Source: Syntrophomonas wolfei subsp. methylbutyratica
GTDB lineage: Bacteria; Bacillota; Syntrophomonadia; Syntrophomonadales; Syntrophomonadaceae
Length of the DNA stretch: 64,000 nt
Assembly (NCBI RefSeq): GCF_001570625.1
Contig: NZ_BBQT01000003.1
Span: forward strand, 202,706 to 266,705
Reading direction: 5' to 3'
This document shows, piece after piece, positions 61,861 to 64,000 of this stretch. A model generated the notes under the pieces. The model was not told the DNA's origin and did no database searches. It was given only the letters and a program-made list of their open reading frames with translations. Position numbers and translations under genes: made by a program. Numbering within the stretch: the stretch's first letter is position 1; every line of letters begins with the position of its first letter.

Positions 61861-61880
61861 TATGTGAGGAGATGCTGGAT

Positions 61881-63131
61881 ATGAAAACAGCCTGTCTGAT
61901 TTCCACCGGTACCGAATTGCTGCTCGGTACCACCAATGACAGTAATTCCGTATTTTTAGCCACCAGCTTATTGGAACGTGGTATTAAGGTTATTGGAAAG
62001 ACAGTAGTTGGAGACAGTCGCGAAACCATTAAGATGGCTTTTGCCAGCGCCCTGGGCCTGGCGGATATGGTTATTTCCAGTGGCGGTCTGGGACCAACCA
62101 GGGATGATTTGACCAAAGAAGTGGCTTGCCAGGTAATGGGATGCGAGATGGCGATAAATCAGGCAGAAGTAAAAAGGCTGGAAGATTATTTTGCTCGTCG
62201 TCAGAGGCCCATGCCGGAATCCAACTTGAAACAAGCCTTGTTTCCAGCGGAAGCCGAGATAATATTTAACCCGCTGGGAACAGCGCCTGGTATGTACCTC
62301 AAAAAGGATAATAAAGTATTAATACTGCTTCCGGGTCCACCCCGGGAAATGGAACATATGTTTAAAAATGAAATAGAGCCCAGGCTGGAAAGAGATTTTC
62401 CCCAGGCCGTAAACCGCGTCATCCGAAAAACCATAAAAATACTGGGCCCCGGGGAATCTCAGCTGGAGAAGATATTGGATGGTGTAATAGACGATAGTCC
62501 TGAGCTTAGTATGGCCTTGCTGGCAGTTGATGGTGAAATTCACATAAAGCTTACAGCTGATGGTCAAGATATAAATCATAGTAACGGACTTATGGAAAAA
62601 GCGTGCCAGAGCATAAAAGAAGCGCTGGGTAGACATATAGTGGGCTATGATAATGATACTTTGCTTTCTGTTGTGGCCGCCTGCCTGGCAAATACGGGAA
62701 AAAAATTAGCTGTTGCCGAATCCTGTACCGGGGGATTGCTAGCCAAAATGATAACTGACTTGCCTGGAAGTTCTGAATACTTCTGGGGTTCAGTGACATC
62801 TTACAGCAATGAAGCCAAGATGCTATACCTTAATGTTAAGCAAGAGACATTGGAACAATATGGTGCAGTTAGCCCGGAGGCAGCCCGGGAGATGGCTCAG
62901 GGTATGCAAAAACAATCTGGCGCCGACCTGGCCCTTTCCATTACTGGGATTGCCGGGCCCGATGGGGGTACAAAAGATAAGCCGGTAGGTCTGGTTTACA
63001 TTTGCCTGGCCGCTGGGGAGTTTTTACAAGTAAAAGAAATGCACTTTGTCGGCAACCGGGAATCTATTCGTATACTGGCTGCCAAAACAGCACTTGATTT
63101 ACTGCGCCGGTATTTAAAAAACGGAGGGTGA
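61881..63131 (+). CDS. cinA: CinA (nicotinamide-nucleotide amidase, two-domain)
   Basis: 416 residues. N-terminal MoCF-like domain (ISTGTELLLGTTNDSNSVFL, SSGGLGPTRDDLT, GTAPGMYLK, LLPGPPREMEHMF) and C-terminal NMN deamidase domain (AVAESCTGGLLAKMITDLPG, YSNEAKM, SITGIAGPDGGTKDKPVGLV). Acts in pyridine-nucleotide recycling and is linked to competence in some Firmicutes. ATG 61881 lies nine bases after AGGAG; ATG 61872 abuts that site. Confidence 0.96.
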   Translation: MKTACLISTGTELLLGTTNDSNSVFLATSLLERGIKVIGKTVVGDSRETIKMAFASALGLADMVISSGGLGPTRDDLTKEVACQVMGCEMAINQAEVKRLEDYFARRQRPMPESNLKQALFPAEAEIIFNPLGTAPGMYLKKDNKVLILLPGPPREMEHMFKNEIEPRLERDFPQAVNRVIRKTIKILGPGESQLEKILDGVIDDSPELSMALLAVDGEIHIKLTADGQDINHSNGLMEKACQSIKEALGRHIVGYDNDTLLSVVAACLANTGKKLAVAESCTGGLLAKMITDLPGSSEYFWGSVTSYSNEAKMLYLNVKQETLEQYGAVSPEAAREMAQGMQKQSGADLALSITGIAGPDGGTKDKPVGLVYICLAAGEFLQVKEMHFVGNRESIRILAAKTALDLLRRYLKNGG

Positions 63132-63700
63132 TAATTCTGCGGGCCTTTTTAGCTATTCCAGTACCTGATTATTTGAAGGACTATGCGTTTAGTATAAAAA
63201 AACAGCTGGCTTCGATAGCGCGTGATGTGAAATGGGTGGAAAGGGAAAATTATCACTTGACCCTGAAGTTTCTGGGTGAAATCAAGCGCGAACTTACGGA
63301 AAAAATAAAGAAGGATATGGAATCCGTAGCTGACTCCTGTCCCCCTATGCAGTTGGAAGTAAACAGATTGGGGGTTTTCCCCAACCATAGACGGCCACGG
63401 GTAATTTGGCTGGGGATTGAAGGGGAAATGGAAAAGCTGAATTTTCTGGGCGAAAGAGTTGATGCTCACTTATATACATTGGGTGGCTTTGCAGCTGAAA
63501 AAAAACGCAGTTTTCATCTCACTCTGGGCAGAATCCGTTCGGAAAACAATAAAGAAGCTTTGCTGCAGCAGCTTGCCCTAATCAACCGGGAATTAGTAAA
63601 TATCTCCTTTCCGGTTCATGAATTTTATTTGATGGAAAGTCAATTATCATCACGGGGACCCACTTATCTCCTCCATAAGAGCTTTATTCTGAAAGGCTAG
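63128..63700 (+). CDS. thpR: RNA 2',3'-cyclic phosphodiesterase (2'-5' RNA ligase family)
   Basis: About 188-190 residues with the two H-x-T-x motifs, YHLTLKFLG and FHLTLGRIR. GTG 63128 overlaps the cinA stop but lies right at the Shine-Dalgarno GGAGG (63123-63127). CTG 63137 is nine bases away and would give the family-typical start (M)RAFLAIPVPDYL, so a rare CTG start is possible. Usual neighbour of cinA before recA. Confidence 0.92.
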   Translation: MIILRAFLAIPVPDYLKDYAFSIKKQLASIARDVKWVERENYHLTLKFLGEIKRELTEKIKKDMESVADSCPPMQLEVNRLGVFPNHRRPRVIWLGIEGEMEKLNFLGERVDAHLYTLGGFAAEKKRSFHLTLGRIRSENNKEALLQQLALINRELVNISFPVHEFYLMESQLSSRGPTYLLHKSFILKG

Positions 63701-63849
63701 TAAGAAAAAGGGGACGGGGGGGGGCAAAAGGACCGTCCGAAACCACTGAAAAAGTCCGGGAAAAGTCCGATAAAAACATAAAAAGCATACCCGCCTATAG
63801 TATAATTAAGTTAGCACAACCAAACAACACCAGAGGGGGAATGCTTTTC

Positions 63850-64000
63850 ATGTTAGTTGAAACCACCGTTAAACAAGGCAGCTTCTACAACGTATTATAC
63901 CAAATGATTCCGGATAATCACATACTCAAACGGATAGATTCCGCCATAGATCTCAGCTTTGTCAATGAACTATTGGCAGATAGATATTGCAAAAACTTTG
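63850..64000 (+). CDS. IS1182/IS5-like transposase (3' end outside window)
   Basis: The frame stays open to the window edge. MLVETTVKQGSFYNVLYQMI, PDNHILKRIDSAIDLSFVNE and LLADRYCKN match the N-terminal DUF772-type region of IS1182-family transposases. ATG 63850 follows AGAGGGGG; ATG 63841 is in frame but too close. The element's left end must lie between 63701 and 63800, after the 9-G run at 63716-63724. It separates thpR from the expected recA. Confidence 0.75.
   Translation, partial: MLVETTVKQGSFYNVLYQMIPDNHILKRIDSAIDLSFVNELLADRYCKNF

Overview
The window reads as a low-to-moderate GC, strictly anaerobic Firmicute of class Clostridia. The gene content and order look most like the Syntrophomonadaceae (Syntrophomonas-type); that family-level guess is inference, not a database match. 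Supporting signs are the Bacillus/Clostridia gene order spoVFA-spoVFB-asd-dapA-rnj-tepA-ylzJ-uppP-ftsK-rodZ-rimO-pgsA-cinA, dipicolinate synthase genes of spore formers, a PyrR-attenuated pyr operon with the PyrK/PyrD type 1B dihydroorotate dehydrogenase, hybrid-cluster protein, many TTG/GTG starts after strong Shine-Dalgarno sequences, and sigma-A type promoters.

Layout. 1-10.4 kb holds the end of aspartate kinase, tRNA-Pro, a complete IS66-family element (1471-4014, with 8-bp target duplication), an Rpn-type nuclease gene, an IS3 remnant, a DUF2726-like membrane protein, threonine synthase convergent with an apgM-type 'proposed homoserine kinase', and a pyridine-nucleotide-site-deficient thioredoxin-reductase-like flavoprotein. 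10.6-11.4 kb is a tRNA cluster (Asp, Phe, Gly, Cys, Leu). 11.5-14.2 kb is a redox/nitrosative-stress group: Rrf2 regulator, Hcp and a PCP_red-CGGC fusion. 14.2-20.5 kb is accessory: a structured-RNA remnant, an ABC-2 exporter, an MBL-fold hydrolase, and an agr-like quorum-sensing cassette agrC-agrB-agrD with an unlisted 42-residue AgrD and no AgrA.

20.5-33.7 kb runs lspA-rluD and then the pyrimidine operon pyrR-pyrB-pyrC-carA-carB-pyrK-pyrD-pyrF-pyrE, controlled by two PyrR attenuators. CarA has lost its catalytic Cys and His (Gly248, Asp333), which predicts an ammonia-dependent carbamoyl-phosphate synthetase. 33.7-51.3 kb is the conserved block rqcH, dapB, dpaAB, asd, dapA, rnj, tepA, ylzJ, uppP, ftsK, an HTH-PfkB fusion with a degenerate kinase site, rodZ, rimO and pgsA. 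51.3-61.9 kb is an accessory block placed between pgsA and cinA: repeats, a candidate structured leader, modABC, an S-layer/FecR surface protein, and a membrane protein paired with a short FtsH-like protease. cinA and thpR resume the conserved order and the window ends inside an IS1182-like transposase.

A striking theme is short dispersed repeats. Family A is a terminal-inverted-repeat, MITE-like element (about eight copies, three of them in the spacers of the pyr operon). Families B and C are other dispersed repeats, one C nested in a B. Family D is a 127-bp palindromic element present in two nearly identical copies directly in front of pyrB and cinA; it looks like a non-autonomous IS200/IS605-type end. 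They explain most of the long intergenic stretches.
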